This document shows positions 11,526 through 22,973 of a DNA stretch of 64,000 nucleotides, one piece after another. The notes below the pieces were generated by a model. It saw only the letters and a program-made list of their open reading frames with translations. It made no database searches and was not told the DNA's origin. The stretch's first letter is position 1. The number at the start of each line of letters is the position of its first letter. Location: contig CM037598.1 in assembly GCA_021018995.1 (NCBI GenBank), forward strand, positions 44,322,685-44,386,684, read 5' to 3'. This stretch comes from Chloranthus sessilifolius. Taxonomy: Eukaryota; Streptophyta; Magnoliopsida; Chloranthales; Chloranthaceae. The position numbers and the translations under genes are program-made.

Positions 11526-13002
11526 AAGACACCCACAAACTTCTCAAATGAAATAGTTAACAAAAGTGCAATATCATCCAATGAGCAGTTAAGGAATCAG
11601 ATTTAGTCTACTCTTGAATCAGTACACATAAAAGAAATTTAATTCATTGGTTGCACAGTAACTTAAATAGTATAAACTCTCTTGATTGCACAGCATTTCC
11701 AAATAGTTTTCAATCACAGAAAACTGCACAAGTGTGTGTCAGCACTGAGCTTATCCTTATGTCAAAAAAGTTAGGTTAAGGTCATACATAATGCTTTCAA
11801 GTTCAGACCCAAAAGAAAACTTTACAGGGCATACTCTCATAAAGGTTTGGTGAGGGGTTCATTTTCTCACAAGCTCAAGAGAAGTTACATCCCCCAAATG
11901 GGTTTGTAAGCATGAGCATAGGCAGAGTTCTTAAGTGCTGACATCATTGGCAGTTCCTCACCGTAGATTGGATAATTCCTTATCTTCACATGACAGCTCA
12001 CTGAACTTTGGGTCACAGGGGCTTTTAACTGGGCTGTAATGTGGCTTATGAGATAGGGTTAAAAAGAATGGAAGGTTGAAAAGGGGTTCCAATTTGAGAA
12101 ATCGGAGTCACGGAGGTGGTTCATGACTTCACCTTCCATAATTCTCCCTTCATCTTCTTTGAGATTTTCCGATTTGAAGTGATCGGTTTCTCTTCTTGAT
12201 TTTGATTTTCAATGAAAGTTCCTCTTGACTTCTCCTTATTCCTCTTCATTATTATTTTTGTTTCTTTTCTTTAGTTTCCTTCTTTTTATTTTGTTTTTGC
12301 TTTTCAGAAATGCCACCATGTTCTCAGTTACCATACTGCCAGATTTTTGAGATCCTTCTTCTCCATTCACCTAATGTTGACCATAGCTAGTCCATCTTCA
12401 ACTCTTTCTCCTTTACCTTCTAAATTCATAGAGTGAGGGTAGGTTGAATCAGGTTCATAGGTTCAGGTTCAAGTACTTAGGTGTATTTTGAAGAAATTTA
12501 GGATTTAAAGCTCAAAGGGGGGTATGGACAAGGGCAGTTGCTTTAGGATTGGTATTTTTAGGCTCAAACTGTCCAAGAGAAGGCCTTGATCCTTTCCTAG
12601 GTCTCATGAGTACTGTCAGTTGTTTCAACTTGGAGTTACCTAACTTCTAGTGAGCACAGTGACTCAGCCAGTCCTTAGAACTAAAAGAAATGCCTTAGTT
12701 ACTCCTCAAAGAATAGAAAAATTTTGTAGGCCCAATTCTCACTGGTTATGGTCATCCTTTGAACTTTCAAGTATGTCCTCACCTTTTTCTCTCTCTAATG
12801 ATTCACTAACTGCTGATACAAGTAGGTTTCCTTGGTGATATTATCATGGAAATGTGGAATATTAGAAGTTTATAATGTCCATGGTTTGCATAAATTTAAA
12901 CTTCTTAATTTCATGATTCTTAAGTGAACAGAGGTCCATTTCCATATTGCTCAGATGAGTCTGCTGCACTTATGTTAGCTATTCCATTGGCAGGGTCTAC
13001 CT

Positions 13003-13042
13003 GGCACGCCCCCAAACCTATGAGAGGCAGTGTCCTCACTGG
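13003..13042 (-). other. Internal polypurine-like box, element A
   Basis: The minus strand reads CAGTG-AGGA-CACTG, a small hairpin, then CATAGGTTTGGGGGCGTGCC. It lies about 1.65 kb upstream of the true 3' polypurine tract and resembles it. Homologous boxes are at 43150-43189 (D), 58388-58432 (K) and 1525-1565 (B). Confidence 0.55.
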
Positions 13043-13302
13043 TTCAAAGTGAATGTGCAGCAAAACTAATGAGGCTAAAAGAAAAGGAAAGAACAGGGAA
13101 TAAAACACACAACAGGCAAAGCAAGATAGTAAAGACAGGGGAAAAGTCTATGAAAAATTAGAAATGTACAAAATACAAGAAAACAGTTGCAAAAGAAACA
13201 GAGAAATTCTTAGGTACAATCTAGTTAGAATCTGTCTCAAAACTTGTCCCATCCCATCTTCTTTGCATGCTCTTGTAGGAGAGCCTCTTCTTCTTTCTTC
13301 TT

Positions 13303-16300
13303 TCATTCCCTCTCTGCCTTTCTTTGCTCGGGAGTTTTGGGTATGGTTGGAGCCCGGACCCTCATTTTTCTCTTCTTGGGTTCAGGAGGGATCTTCAAAG
13401 ATTTAGCAGTGGTTGGCTCAGGGTGTTTTGTGGGAGATTTTCCTTTGGGGCCCTTACCTTTGGTGGCTTGCCCTTGCTGAGGCAGAGGGGGAGTAAGAGG
13501 TGATTGGGTTGGTGCTGGCTCAGGAGGGGCAACGGGGGATTTAGCTAGGGCTTGCACCTAAGACAGGAGAGGACTTTTCCTTTTTTCTTGTTTAGGAGGA
13601 GCCACAGGAGATGGATTTGGTACTTTGGTTGAAGGAATGGCAGGGATCTTCCCTTTCACGGGCTGGCTTAGTGGTGGTGCCTCCTCAGACTGGGCAGATG
13701 TTTCTTTTCCAATTTTCAAAGAGCGACTTGGGGGAGTAGTCCTCTTTGCAGCAACTTTCCTTCGCTGAGGATAGGATTGTGCAGCAGGGCCGGATGAAGG
13801 AGCAGCAACAGTAGGTTGGGCACTGGGATCCGTAGGTGGTGCAGCATCAGATTCTGAGTCAGAAGGAAAGAGCTCAGTAGGGTCCAATCCAAGGGCAGCA
13901 GCAGCCTGTCTGCGTTCTTCTTTGGAAAGTAGGCGCCCATGGGGATCATCCTGGCAGAAGCTCTGGTGACCTTTGGAGGTGGGGATGGAGGGGCCGACCT
14001 TTTGCCTTTTTGGGCTGTAGTGGCTCTTTTAGAAGTGGGCTTTTTCTTGGAAGGGGTGCGTTTTCTTTTGAGAGCAGGAGAGGGAATAGGGGGGGCACTG
14101 AGGGAGGGAGAACTGAGAGGGATTAGAGCAGGAGCAACAGGTTGTGTAGGTACAGCAGAAGGAACTGCAGTAGGCATTTGAGGAGGAACAGGAGGAGCTA
14201 CCGGAGTGGGGGCTATGGGAGTTGGGGGAACAGATTGTGTAGGGGTTGGGGTAGGGGCAGTGGAAGAAGGTGGGCTTGGTTGTGTGGAAGAAGATGGGGC
14301 CTCAGGGGGAGCGGTGGCGATGGGGGTGGCCTGTATAGGTTGGGACAGTAGGAAAGCAACTCTCTGTTCCAAGATTTCAATTTTCTTGTTAGCCCACAGG
14401 AGATTGGTATCTGCAAGCTCCTTACTGAGTCGGATGATCTCCTGAGCATTGTTCAATTTTTTCTCTAATAGCCTGTTGTGCTTTTTCACCCTCTCTACAT
14501 TGGCCTTTTCAATCTCAGTAGTCATTACATGTCGTTCTGTCAATATTCGCATTTGATGTCTCCAAAATTGCCTCCCACCGTTTGGAAATATCTCTCAGCT
14601 GCTCGTGGTGAGCAAGCTTCAAGTCACTAAGTTTTTACAGCAAGGGGTATTCGAGGGCTTGGCGGAGTTGGGCCATGCCATTGAGAACATCCCTCTTGAT
14701 ATAGGGATTGTCCCTCATGGCATGGAGGAGGGTGAAGTAGGGAGGGGTGTAGTAGGAGTGTCTGGGCAAGATTGGTAGAAATGGAGTGGAAGGAGGAGAT
14801 GGTGATGGATCCTGGGGGAGAAAAGTGGGGGTTGTAGAAATGGTTGGGGTGGTCTGGGTTGAATGGTCAGTGAATTGAGGAGGGGGTGGGAGAAGAGGGG
14901 GAATGGAAGGTATGGGTGGAAAGTGAAATGAAGGAAGGGCAGCGAATGTGGATGGTTCAGGGTAAGGGAAGAAGGGGATGGTGAAGGGTTGAAATGGAAG
15001 GGGTGGGGGTGCAAATAGGGGGGGTGGAATGGGAAAGGTGGATGGGAATGGAATGGGGTCAGTTTGGGTAGAAGTGTTGGTAAATTGAGGGGGAGGTAGT
15101 ATTAGAGGGGGTAGGATAGGTAGAGAGGGAAAGGAGTGGTCGGGTATGGTGTCATGGAGGAGGAAGGGTGGAGGTAAGCCAATGTGGGTGGGATCTGTTG
15201 GAACTGGGGAGTCAGAGGTGGAAGGGGGTTGGGTCAATGGGGTGGTAGGAAGTTGTGTTGGGATTGGTGGGTGTGTCAATGTTTGAAGGGTGGATTGTAT
15301 GGTGGTTATGTCAGTTTGCATTTGGGCTTGGGTCTGTGTGGTGTTGGATAGTTGGGTTTGGATGTCATGTATGAGGGAAAGGATATGAGTAAGGGTTTCT
15401 GAGGTTGGTTGAGGTGGAGTATGAGGATAAGAAGGAATAGGTTGGAAAGGGGAAGTGGGGGCATGATGGAAAGTGGTAGCGGGGGAAGGTGAAGGGTCTG
15501 GCAAATGATGTGGTGAAGGGAGAGGGGACTCAGGGAGAGGGATGTCATGGGTGGGCAAGGTATCAAGCAAGGTGGTCATGAAGGCTTGATACCCTGAAGT
15601 GGTGGCTAGGTTAAAGTCCAGGTCATGGAGAGGTGGGACTCAGGGTTGGTCAATAAGGGGTGTGTCTGTGGGAAGGACAAGGGAGGTGGAAGTGGGTAAA
15701 GATGAGGCAGGGGTAGTGTGAGAGGTTTTATTTTTAAGGTAGGTTATCAAGGGAGGGCTGTCAGGGTGTGGATCAGATGATATGGGAGAGACTGGGGCTG
15801 TGTATTGAGGTATGGTGGGTGAAGGTGGAGTGTTGTCCTGGGGTTCAACACTTTCTTCCCAGGTACGAATAATAGTGGGAGGTGGAATGGAAAAAGGAGA
15901 TAAAAGGGGGAAAGGGAGAGATGGAATAGGTGAAGAAGGTAGTGGAGAGGCAAGTGTGGTGGATGGAGGGATTGCTGCAAAAGCAGAGGTGATAGAAGCT
16001 CGCGCCACCTTCTTTGGGGCAGGGGTTTTAGCCTTCTTTTTGGGGGCAGGGGTGGCCTTTTCCACAGCAGCTCCCTCTCCCTGCTCGGAGACATTCTGAG
16101 CTTCAGCCTTCTTCTTCTTCTTCTGGGGATCCATTAGACTTATGCTGATCCCCCATTGTCTTTTGGAAAAAGTGGTGGGAGTGAGGTCAGCAGATAACTC
16201 CCCCACTGGTATCTTGTATCCTCCCCTCAGAAGTAGTCTGGTGATGAGCCTTCCATAGGGGAGAGTGTGGACCTTCTTTTGCTGCCCAAGCTTCACCATC

Positions 16301-17022
16301 ATGTCTTTCATGGCTTCAAAAATCAACCATGCAGCATTAAATCTGTGGCCCAGAGAGAAAGAGTAGAGAGCATCAGCAATTGGTGTCCTCCTTTCTTGCT
16401 GATGGCCGGAGCAGTAGATATTCTTCCTTAGCACTTGATTGATGAATAGCAGCTTGGGATCCAAATCCCTTCTTCTGATGGAGTCCCCTGTGGCCTTCAA
16501 GCCTCTGGTAATGGCTTGGGCAATGGTATTGAGAGCGGCACTTGCAGGGGCACCATATCAGCAGTTGGGATTAAAAATGGGCGGGATGCCCATGACTTCA
16601 GGAATTAACTCTGGGCTAAGCAACATCTCAAAATTATCATCTAACACAAGGAGGCCTGGCGGCCCCTGTGTGTCTGGTCTGACCCTAAGGTGTTGGTAAA
16701 AGAGTTGCACTAATCTAGGATAGGCTAGTGCAGGAATCATTTGCATCAAGGGGAACAAACCAGCCTTGCGCAAGAACTCAATGGCAGGTGCTGACAACGG
16801 CTCTGATTCAAAGAAAGAGATATCGAAAATGGCTTCAGGCTCTAAGGGAATGGAAATGAGGAGCTCAGAGGGTGTAGAATAATCAGGTGTTTGTGCTGCC
16901 ACCTCAGGAACCACCTCCTTCCCTTTCTGTTGTGTCATAGAGGACTTGGCTTTCTTAGGGGCAGGCTCCACAGTGGCTTTGTCCCTGGCTCTCTTCACAG
17001 GTGCGCTTTTAGGAGCCATCAC
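13303..17022 (-). pseudogene. ORF3 (plant transposon protein type) of element A
   Basis: About 3.7 kb of largely open minus-strand sequence in several frames. It starts MMAPKSAPVKRARDKA, a Lys/Arg-rich, nuclear-signal-like N terminus. A globular domain follows with YPRLVQLFYQHLRV, then RRDLDPKLLFI, HQQERRTPIADALYSF and LPYGRLITRLLLRGGYKI. These signatures recur in B and K and resemble the 'putative plant transposon protein' family (PF20167-like, not searched). After a lysine cluster comes a very long Pro/Ser/Thr-rich region (about 16000-14635), a coiled-coil-like stretch (about 14552-14330), and more Pro-rich sequence with an acidic FPSDSESD patch. No transmembrane segment or signal peptide stands out, so an envelope role is not supported by sequence. 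About five breaks. Confidence 0.75.
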
Positions 17023-17835
17023 AACTCTCCTTGGTGAGTGTGCAGTTGAAATTTTGAAAGGAAAGATCAGGAGCTGAGTCTAACCCTAATAGTTAGGGTT
17101 CTATTCAATTGGACACACGGTGGATCTCAAGAGCTCTTAGCAGGGGGCAGCTATTGATGGAAGCTTTAAGAACAAAAATCCAGAATTTCAATGTGAACAA
17201 TGAACTGTAGACAGGATGCTGGAGGAGAGAGGTTGAGAGGAGTGGGAGCTAGGGTTTCGTTGGTAGGAGAGGAAAGAGAAAGCAGTAAAGAAAAGCAGCG
17301 CGGGGTGGGATTTGAATATCGCGAGGCTCGGCGTGCTTTGAAAATGTCCGCTCGCTGGCTGGGAATGAATGGGTCGCAAGATTAGAGGTTCCTTTAAACT
17401 GCGTGAGGCAGCCCACCCGATTATATCTGAAACTCGCGACAACAAAACAAAGTAGTTCTTTATGAACTGCGCGGGAGGGGACCAAGCCCATTATTCAGAA
17501 CCCCGCGATGGCTTAACCGAGTTAGAATTCACTCACCCATGAGTCAGCTATTTGACCCTGACTTTATGGGTGGATTCTCTCACAGACTCTCTTCAAGGGA
17601 CACCCCCAACCATTATAAAGCATTTACAAATTCCTATACTTTCAAGGCATTAAATTCATACATCATGAAAAGCATTCAAATACTACATTATCATTCAATC
17701 ACTTGAAATTATCAAACAAGGGGAGCTAGTATAAAAGTAGGCATTAAAGCACTAAACTCAGATTCCAACAAGATCGCTAACAATTCCTATCAACTATAGA
17801 ATACATATCATACAATGGTGCACAGTTCTTAATCA
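17023..17835 (-). promoter_or_regulatory. Leader between gag and ORF3 of element A
   Basis: Noncoding. The part at about 17515-17285 (minus sense) carries CGCG/GCGAG-type motifs like those crowding U3 of the same element's LTR. A weak TATA-like TTTAAA lies at 17398-17393, about 370 bases before the ORF3 start. Small open frames here (17188-17491) have no recognisable product. Confidence 0.4.
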
Positions 17836-19375
17836 TTAATTTAATGAAAGATCCCCCTCAGGGTTGGTGGATCCTTCACCAATTAAAAATTGGCCCTTGG
17901 GATTAACCACTGGTTGACTGGGCAACCATCCCTCTTCTCTTTTAGCTAAGGTGTTCACTAGTTGTCCAATTTGTTCTTCCATCTTCTTGATGCTCTGACC
18001 ATGAGAGTTCACAGTGTGAGTCAAAGAACCTAGGTTTTGCAGTGATGTCAATATCTGGTCCTCGAAAGAAGTATTTCTAGGTTGAGAAGGGGGTAAGACC
18101 AACTGATTTTGCTGCTGATGGGGCTGCTGATGGTGTTGGATGGTAGACCTAGGGGCATTCCCTTGATTGAACTGCTGTTGTGGCCTTTGTGGTAAGGCCA
18201 ACATCTGCTGGGGCTGCATGTAGTTGTCTTGCTTCCACCTCAGATTTGGGTGGTCTCTCCATTGGTAACCAGCATTTTGGTCTTTGGTATCCATATATGC
18301 CTATTGTAGCCCCAGTTGTTCTTTGGCCATAAGATTGAGCAGCAGCAGCATGTTCCAACATCAATTCAGGAAATTGCCCTGCAGATGGACATTCCTCCAC
18401 TGTGTGTTGTGGGGACTGGCATATCATACATGCCTTAGCCATATGAGCAGCCCTTCTGGGTTGCATCACAATCAATAATTTATCAAATTTCATAGAGAGG
18501 TTTGCCATCTACAGCTGCAGGTCATTGTTCCCAGACACCTCATAAATTTTTCCTCTTGATCCAGCAGCAGGCACCACCTTTGAGTCAGATTCCTGACTAG
18601 TTCTTACCAGGGATGGCTTTTGAAAAGCATTCTCACTAATCACCACAAATAGTTCCCATGCCTCCTCAGCAGTCTTGTGCATGTAGGATCCACCACAAGA
18701 GGCATCGACCATATCTCTATTTTTCTCATCAATCCCATTGTAGAAGCTTTGTACAAGCTGCCACTCAGGGATCTTGTGGTGGGGGAATTGTTTGAGCATC
18801 TCATTAAACCTATCCCAGGACTGGTTAAAATCCTCAGTTGGGGATTGAGCAAATGCAAGAATCTCCTTCCTCAACTCACTAGTTTTGGTCTCAGGGAAGA
18901 ACTTGGTTAGGAATCTGGTCTATAGGTCTTTCCATGAAGCAATGCTATTGTTGAGAAGAGTGGTCAGCCAGGTACGGGCCCTATCCTTCAGAGAGAAGGG
19001 AAAGAGTCTGAGCCTAGTAGCCTCAAGTCCCAAACCAGTGATATTAAAAGTGGTGCACAAGGCCAAGAACTGGTCAATATGCTTGTAAGGGTCCTCTTTG
19101 CTAAGCCCATGGAAAGGTGGTAGCATCTGGATGATTGAAGTTTTTATCTCATAGTTCCCCTGAACATCAGGGAATTGAATGCTAAAAGGGGAGTTATTGT
19201 CATCCAGAGCATTCAACTCCTTGAGGGTTCTGGGTTGTTCTTCACCCATAATTGCTGTCACAGATTCACTTGGGGGCTCTCCTGTGGTGTGCCTGTCTCT
19301 TCTAAGTCTCCTTCCCCTTTCTAACTCAGGGTTAAGAGGCTCTAAAGTAGGGCTGAGGGATCTCCTCCCTATCAT
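17836..19375 (-). pseudogene. gag of element A (Athila type)
   Basis: Starts MIGRRSLSPTLEPLNPELE, a start also present in D. The capsid-like part includes IQMLPPFHGLSKEDPYKHID and LRLFPFSLKDRARTWL, standard for plant Ty3/gypsy gag. A single zinc knuckle CMICQSPQHTVEEC (CX2CX4HX4C) lies near 18440-18400. A Gln-rich C-terminal part ends soon after LPSQPVVNPKGQF, without protease. It spans three open frames, so a few breaks. Gag proteins of this type form the particle core. The closest copy in the window is gag of D. Confidence 0.85.
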
Positions 19376-19733
19376 GCAAGCACACCAATAGCAAGGAAAG
19401 CTTCTTGCAAGAACATCGCAAAAGAATGATTGTACACTAACAAATTTATCAAACTAGTTTACAGCTATTCAAAGAATACATTTAAACTATCCTAAAAAAA
19501 ATAAAATTTTAAGAAAGATAGACAGAGCTTTAAAAGTTAGAGAGTTTGCAAACAGAGGTAGCTAAGCTCCAATTGCAGTCCAACTATCCTTCACTGCTGC
19601 TGTCTAGATCTGCAAGAAAGGTTCAAAATTATGTCAGCAGTATCAATTATTCACATGTGCAAAGAATACTAAGAATACAAAAACTAAGGGTCTACTAATA
19701 GATCATCTCTCCCCCTCAACAGCGCCAAATACT
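19376..19733 (-). other. 5' untranslated region and primer site of element A
   Basis: The primer-binding site at 19727-19711 (minus TGGCGCTGTTGAGGGGG) follows the 5' LTR after a short spacer. It matches the 3' end expected of plant tRNA-Asp at about 14 of 17 positions from memory of that tRNA. The rest is AT-rich leader with no feature seen. Confidence 0.7.
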
Positions 19734-22264
19734 TGTTGATTACTTCTGGTGTGCTTACATTATTGGTTGCTGGTGAAAGTTATTTAAAAATCAAAGACAG
19801 AGTAAAACAGGGGGTGAATCCAACACAACTCAGAAGTCCTAGACCTGCAAGATACAGGGTCCTCTGTAGCAAGTTTTAATAAGTAAGAGTTTGTCCCATA
19901 GGGAAAGGTGATCTAGAGCTCCAAGGGAGCCATCTCTAGTAGTCCCTCCATATCTGTCTACAGATCTGGCAGTCCTAGAAGGAGGGGAGTTTAAGGTCAC
20001 TTATTCTAAGTATTTTAATATCTAAACTACAGAAAGGGTTGAGAGGATGAATGGAGAGTGAAAAATAAGTATAAAAAGGGTGAGAAGTACGTTATTGAGC
20101 CAAGGTCAGAGAAGTTTTGTAACTCAGATTCAGATATGATTTTATAGAAATCCTGTCCAGAGGCTACATTATCACCACTGAGGAGAAAAGATCCAACCCA
20201 TCACTCTGCCATGATTCCACCATTCAGGCTATAACCTGTCCACTTAAATGATCACAGATTATCCCATAGGGGAGCCACTATCCAGGGATGGGTCAAAAGA
20301 TAACAAGTAAATCATTGCAGGTACTATTTCATCCAGGCTACCAGCTCAAGAATCCATAGGGAACCTCAACCTCTAATGCTCTATATGTGGGGCTAAGGCT
20401 GTATAGGACCATGATAGCCCAGACACATAGAACCAGCAAGAGATTGAGTACAACCTTCGATCTAGCTGTCCATTGCTTAAGCGAGGCTACAATGGTCTAG
20501 TCACCAGCCTACAATCTCTATAACCAGATCAGATCCAACATCTGATGGCGGATCTATACAAATATAGGGGAGTCTGCCTCTGTACAATCTCTCACCAGGC
20601 TTCTACAAGCTCAGGTGTAAAGAGGAAGGATCCATCTTGAATCGGTGGATTAAAATCACCTTAAGGCTATATTCTGTCCACTTAAATGGTCACAGACTAT
20701 CCCAGAGGTTATCCTCCTCACGGAGCCTAAAACAAAACAAGAATATCGCTGCTACCACCATGCTCACAAGGCTACCAGCTCAAGCTCCCATGGGGATTTC
20801 AGATCTAGTGGGTCTTGTGGTGGGGCTAAGGCTGTAGGACCATGATAGCCCAGACACATAGGTCACTTGGATCTGAATGGCCCTTAGAATCAGTCCTCCA
20901 TTGCTTTGAAACACAGCCAAAGCAATGGCGGATCACAAGGCAGCAGCCTTGCACAGAGCATCTCACACATAAATACCAATCTCACAAAGTACAGATCCTA
21001 TTACAGAACTTCCATTGATCTAATTCAAAAACACATACAAAGGCATAGCCAGTAAGTGCTGGACTATGGGGAGAAGGAAAGAAAAAGAAAATTACTTACT
21101 GCTAAAAAGAAAGAGAGAAGAAAAAATTATCTGAGTTGGGTTCCCAGATACCTAAACCTAAGCTAGGTATGGGTTTATATAGCAGTGGGGTGGCGGCACA
21201 TTAGGGTTAGGAAATCCTAATTTTAATGATGCCACATGGCCTAATAATGATTCTTAGATGCCTCGGGGTGCGTGCACAAAGATTTGAGCATGGGAGTGCG
21301 TGCCCTAATCGCTGGAAATACCCAGAAGGTCCTCTGCTGAAGAGATGGAAGTTTAGGGTCAGAGCTTCGCTAGGTAGCTATAGTTTCCCAGACTTGTCGC
21401 ATGGTAGCTCTTTGCTCTTTGCTAGGATGATTTGACACTGAAGCTTCATCCGTCATGAGGTTGCCTTGGTTTGCTCTTCAGGCAGTCACGCGATAGAGAA
21501 TTGCGCTCTCGCTGGATTAGGCTTCGTGAGGTTGAGTAGAAAACACAGTCTCAAGTGTCGCAGGGTTGAAATTCAAGCAGTCGCCAGGTCGCTCGGTCTT
21601 CGCTGGGCTGATCTTCGCGAGAGTGAATTTGAGCAGCGTGAGCACTTCACAAGCACTTCTCTTTACTGGACTTCGCAAGTTACCTCGCAAGGCTCTACTG
21701 AGTTCTGAATTGCGTGAGGTTCTATGTCTCACTTGATCTTTGCGAGGTTGGCTTTGCCTTCACCAGAATGTTTTCTTTGTTGAATGGCGCGAGAACTGTG
21801 CGAGGCGTTCTTCTTCTGATGCTCTCTCTCCTCAGCCGTTCTGAGCGAACTGCGCGAGATTGAGAGAGGTCAGCTTTAAATTGCGCGACACTGCACGATG
21901 TGTTCTACTCTTGAGCTTCGCGAGAGCTGTGCGAGTTTGAGTTTCTGAAGCTCTTCAGTCACTCATCTGCGCGAGAGGTTGCTGTAAAGTCTTGGGAAGC
22001 TCAGTTGAACTGTGCGAGGCATATTTCTCCTGAATCCTTTAAAGCTTGGGTCAGCTGCGCGAGGCACATTTTAGGTCTAGATTCAGAGTTCATTCTTCTG
22101 AGGGATATCTGGTGCCAAAGCAGGCTCCTTAACAGGATTCCTGGCCTTATTTCACTGCTGATTATTACTTACACAAAACACTTAACAAGAACTTATTAGG
22201 TGGCTAAGGGTCTAATCAAAGGTTAAGTTAAGGGGTGAAAAGTGGTACTTTTCAGGTCTTAACA
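19734..22264 (-). repeat. 5' LTR of element A
   Basis: 2531 bases, same structure as the 3' LTR: terminal palindrome 22254-22236, CGCGAG-rich U3, TATA box 21182-21173, and transcribed hairpins at 20703-20665 and 20265-20227. It differs from the 3' LTR by a few percent by eye. Confidence 0.9.
20227..20703 (-). repeat. Two copies of the conserved LTR hairpin in the A 5' LTR
   Basis: Copies at 20227-20265 and 20665-20703, at the same positions as in the 3' LTR of A. Confidence 0.6.
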
Positions 22265-22680
22265 GCAGGTAGTGAGACTATCCATGCCTTCGTCCTATCC
22301 TTCTGAGAGAAAAGAAATAGACACAGTCTTATAGATTCTTTACTAGTCATAGTTTGTAGCATTGTGCAGATTTCTATGAAGTCGCCCAGGTGCTAGTAGG
22401 GATCTTCTTTATCAAGCCCATAAAAAGTTGGTAGAGTTTGGAGTGTGTGGGGCTTGCTGTCATAGTTTTGACCTTCAGATGCTTCTTGTATAACTATACA
22501 ATAAGGCTCAGTCAAAGCTATTGGGCTGAAATGTGCTTCAATAAAAAGTTTGTCAATCATTGGTTGAGAGTCTCTTACAGAGGATCGGTTTAATGCGAGT
22601 CTGCGCAAGAGAGTCCGCTCAATTTCTGGGTCATATTCGAAAGAGTCTAGTCTTCTAGACCGGGTATGATGCATACACCA
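22265..22680 (-). pseudogene. gag N-terminal part, element B
   Basis: Begins MHHTRSRRLDSFEYDPEIE at 22674. It runs to LQTLPTFYGLDKEDPY, the same capsid start as MLPPFHGLSKEDPYKHID in A. The gag is then interrupted by the A insertion and resumes at 8846. The family is clearly different from A and D in sequence. Confidence 0.75.
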
Positions 22681-22950
22681 AAAAAATTTCCTCTTTTAAA
22701 AAAAAATAAAATATTTATATGATTTTTATATTAGAAGAGCACGAAGAGAAAATAAATCTAAGTCTCTAGCTTCTATGATCAAGAGAAGTTGAAAACTTTT
22801 AATTCACTGCTCCAAATAAACCTGCAAAAGATTGAAGTGATCAAACAAAAATAAAAATATAAAGAAATATAAAAAGAGAAAGATAAATATTAGTTTTTAA
22901 AAGAATATAAATATTGGATAAAAACTTGAAAGAATTAGATATATTTCAAT

Positions 22951-22967
22951 TCCCCGATAGGGTGCCA
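22951..22967 (-). other. Primer-binding site of element B
   Basis: Minus TGGCACCCTATCGGGGA sits beside the 5' LTR at the same spacing as in A and D. It looks like a decayed tRNA-Asp-type site. Confidence 0.55.
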
Positions 22968-22973
22968 AAAACT

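Larger units (their letters stand above)
11369..13302 (-). other. 3' noncoding region of element A
   Basis: About 1.9 kb between ORF3 and the polypurine tract, with no credible coding frame. It contains the conserved three-way-junction block (11461-11525) and the internal polypurine-like box (13003-13042). It is closely similar to 41492-43300 in element D, and in patches to 58174-59955 in element K. Confidence 0.7.
8847..22264 (-). mobile_element. Element A: structurally complete, pol-less Athila retrotransposon
   Basis: 13418 bases on the minus strand, flanked by a perfect 5-base target duplication gcagg (8842-8846 and 22265-22269). Parts in transcription order: 5' LTR 22264-19734, primer site 19727-19711, gag 19375-17836, leader 17835-17023, ORF3 17022-13303, 3' noncoding region, polypurine tract 11368-11354, 3' LTR 11353-8847. 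No protease, RT or integrase is present, so it would depend on enzymes from a relative such as D. The two LTRs differ by a few percent by eye, pointing to insertion within the last few million years. The coding parts have about half a dozen breaks. It sits inside gag of the older element B. Confidence 0.9.

Noticed and set aside
13939-16099. Gly/Val-rich plus-strand open frames over A ORF3
   Set aside because: They are the antisense of Pro/Ser-rich codons of ORF3 and follow from its composition.
13303-17022. ORF3 as a true envelope gene
   Set aside because: No signal peptide, membrane span or fusion-like region is visible. Only the position matches env.
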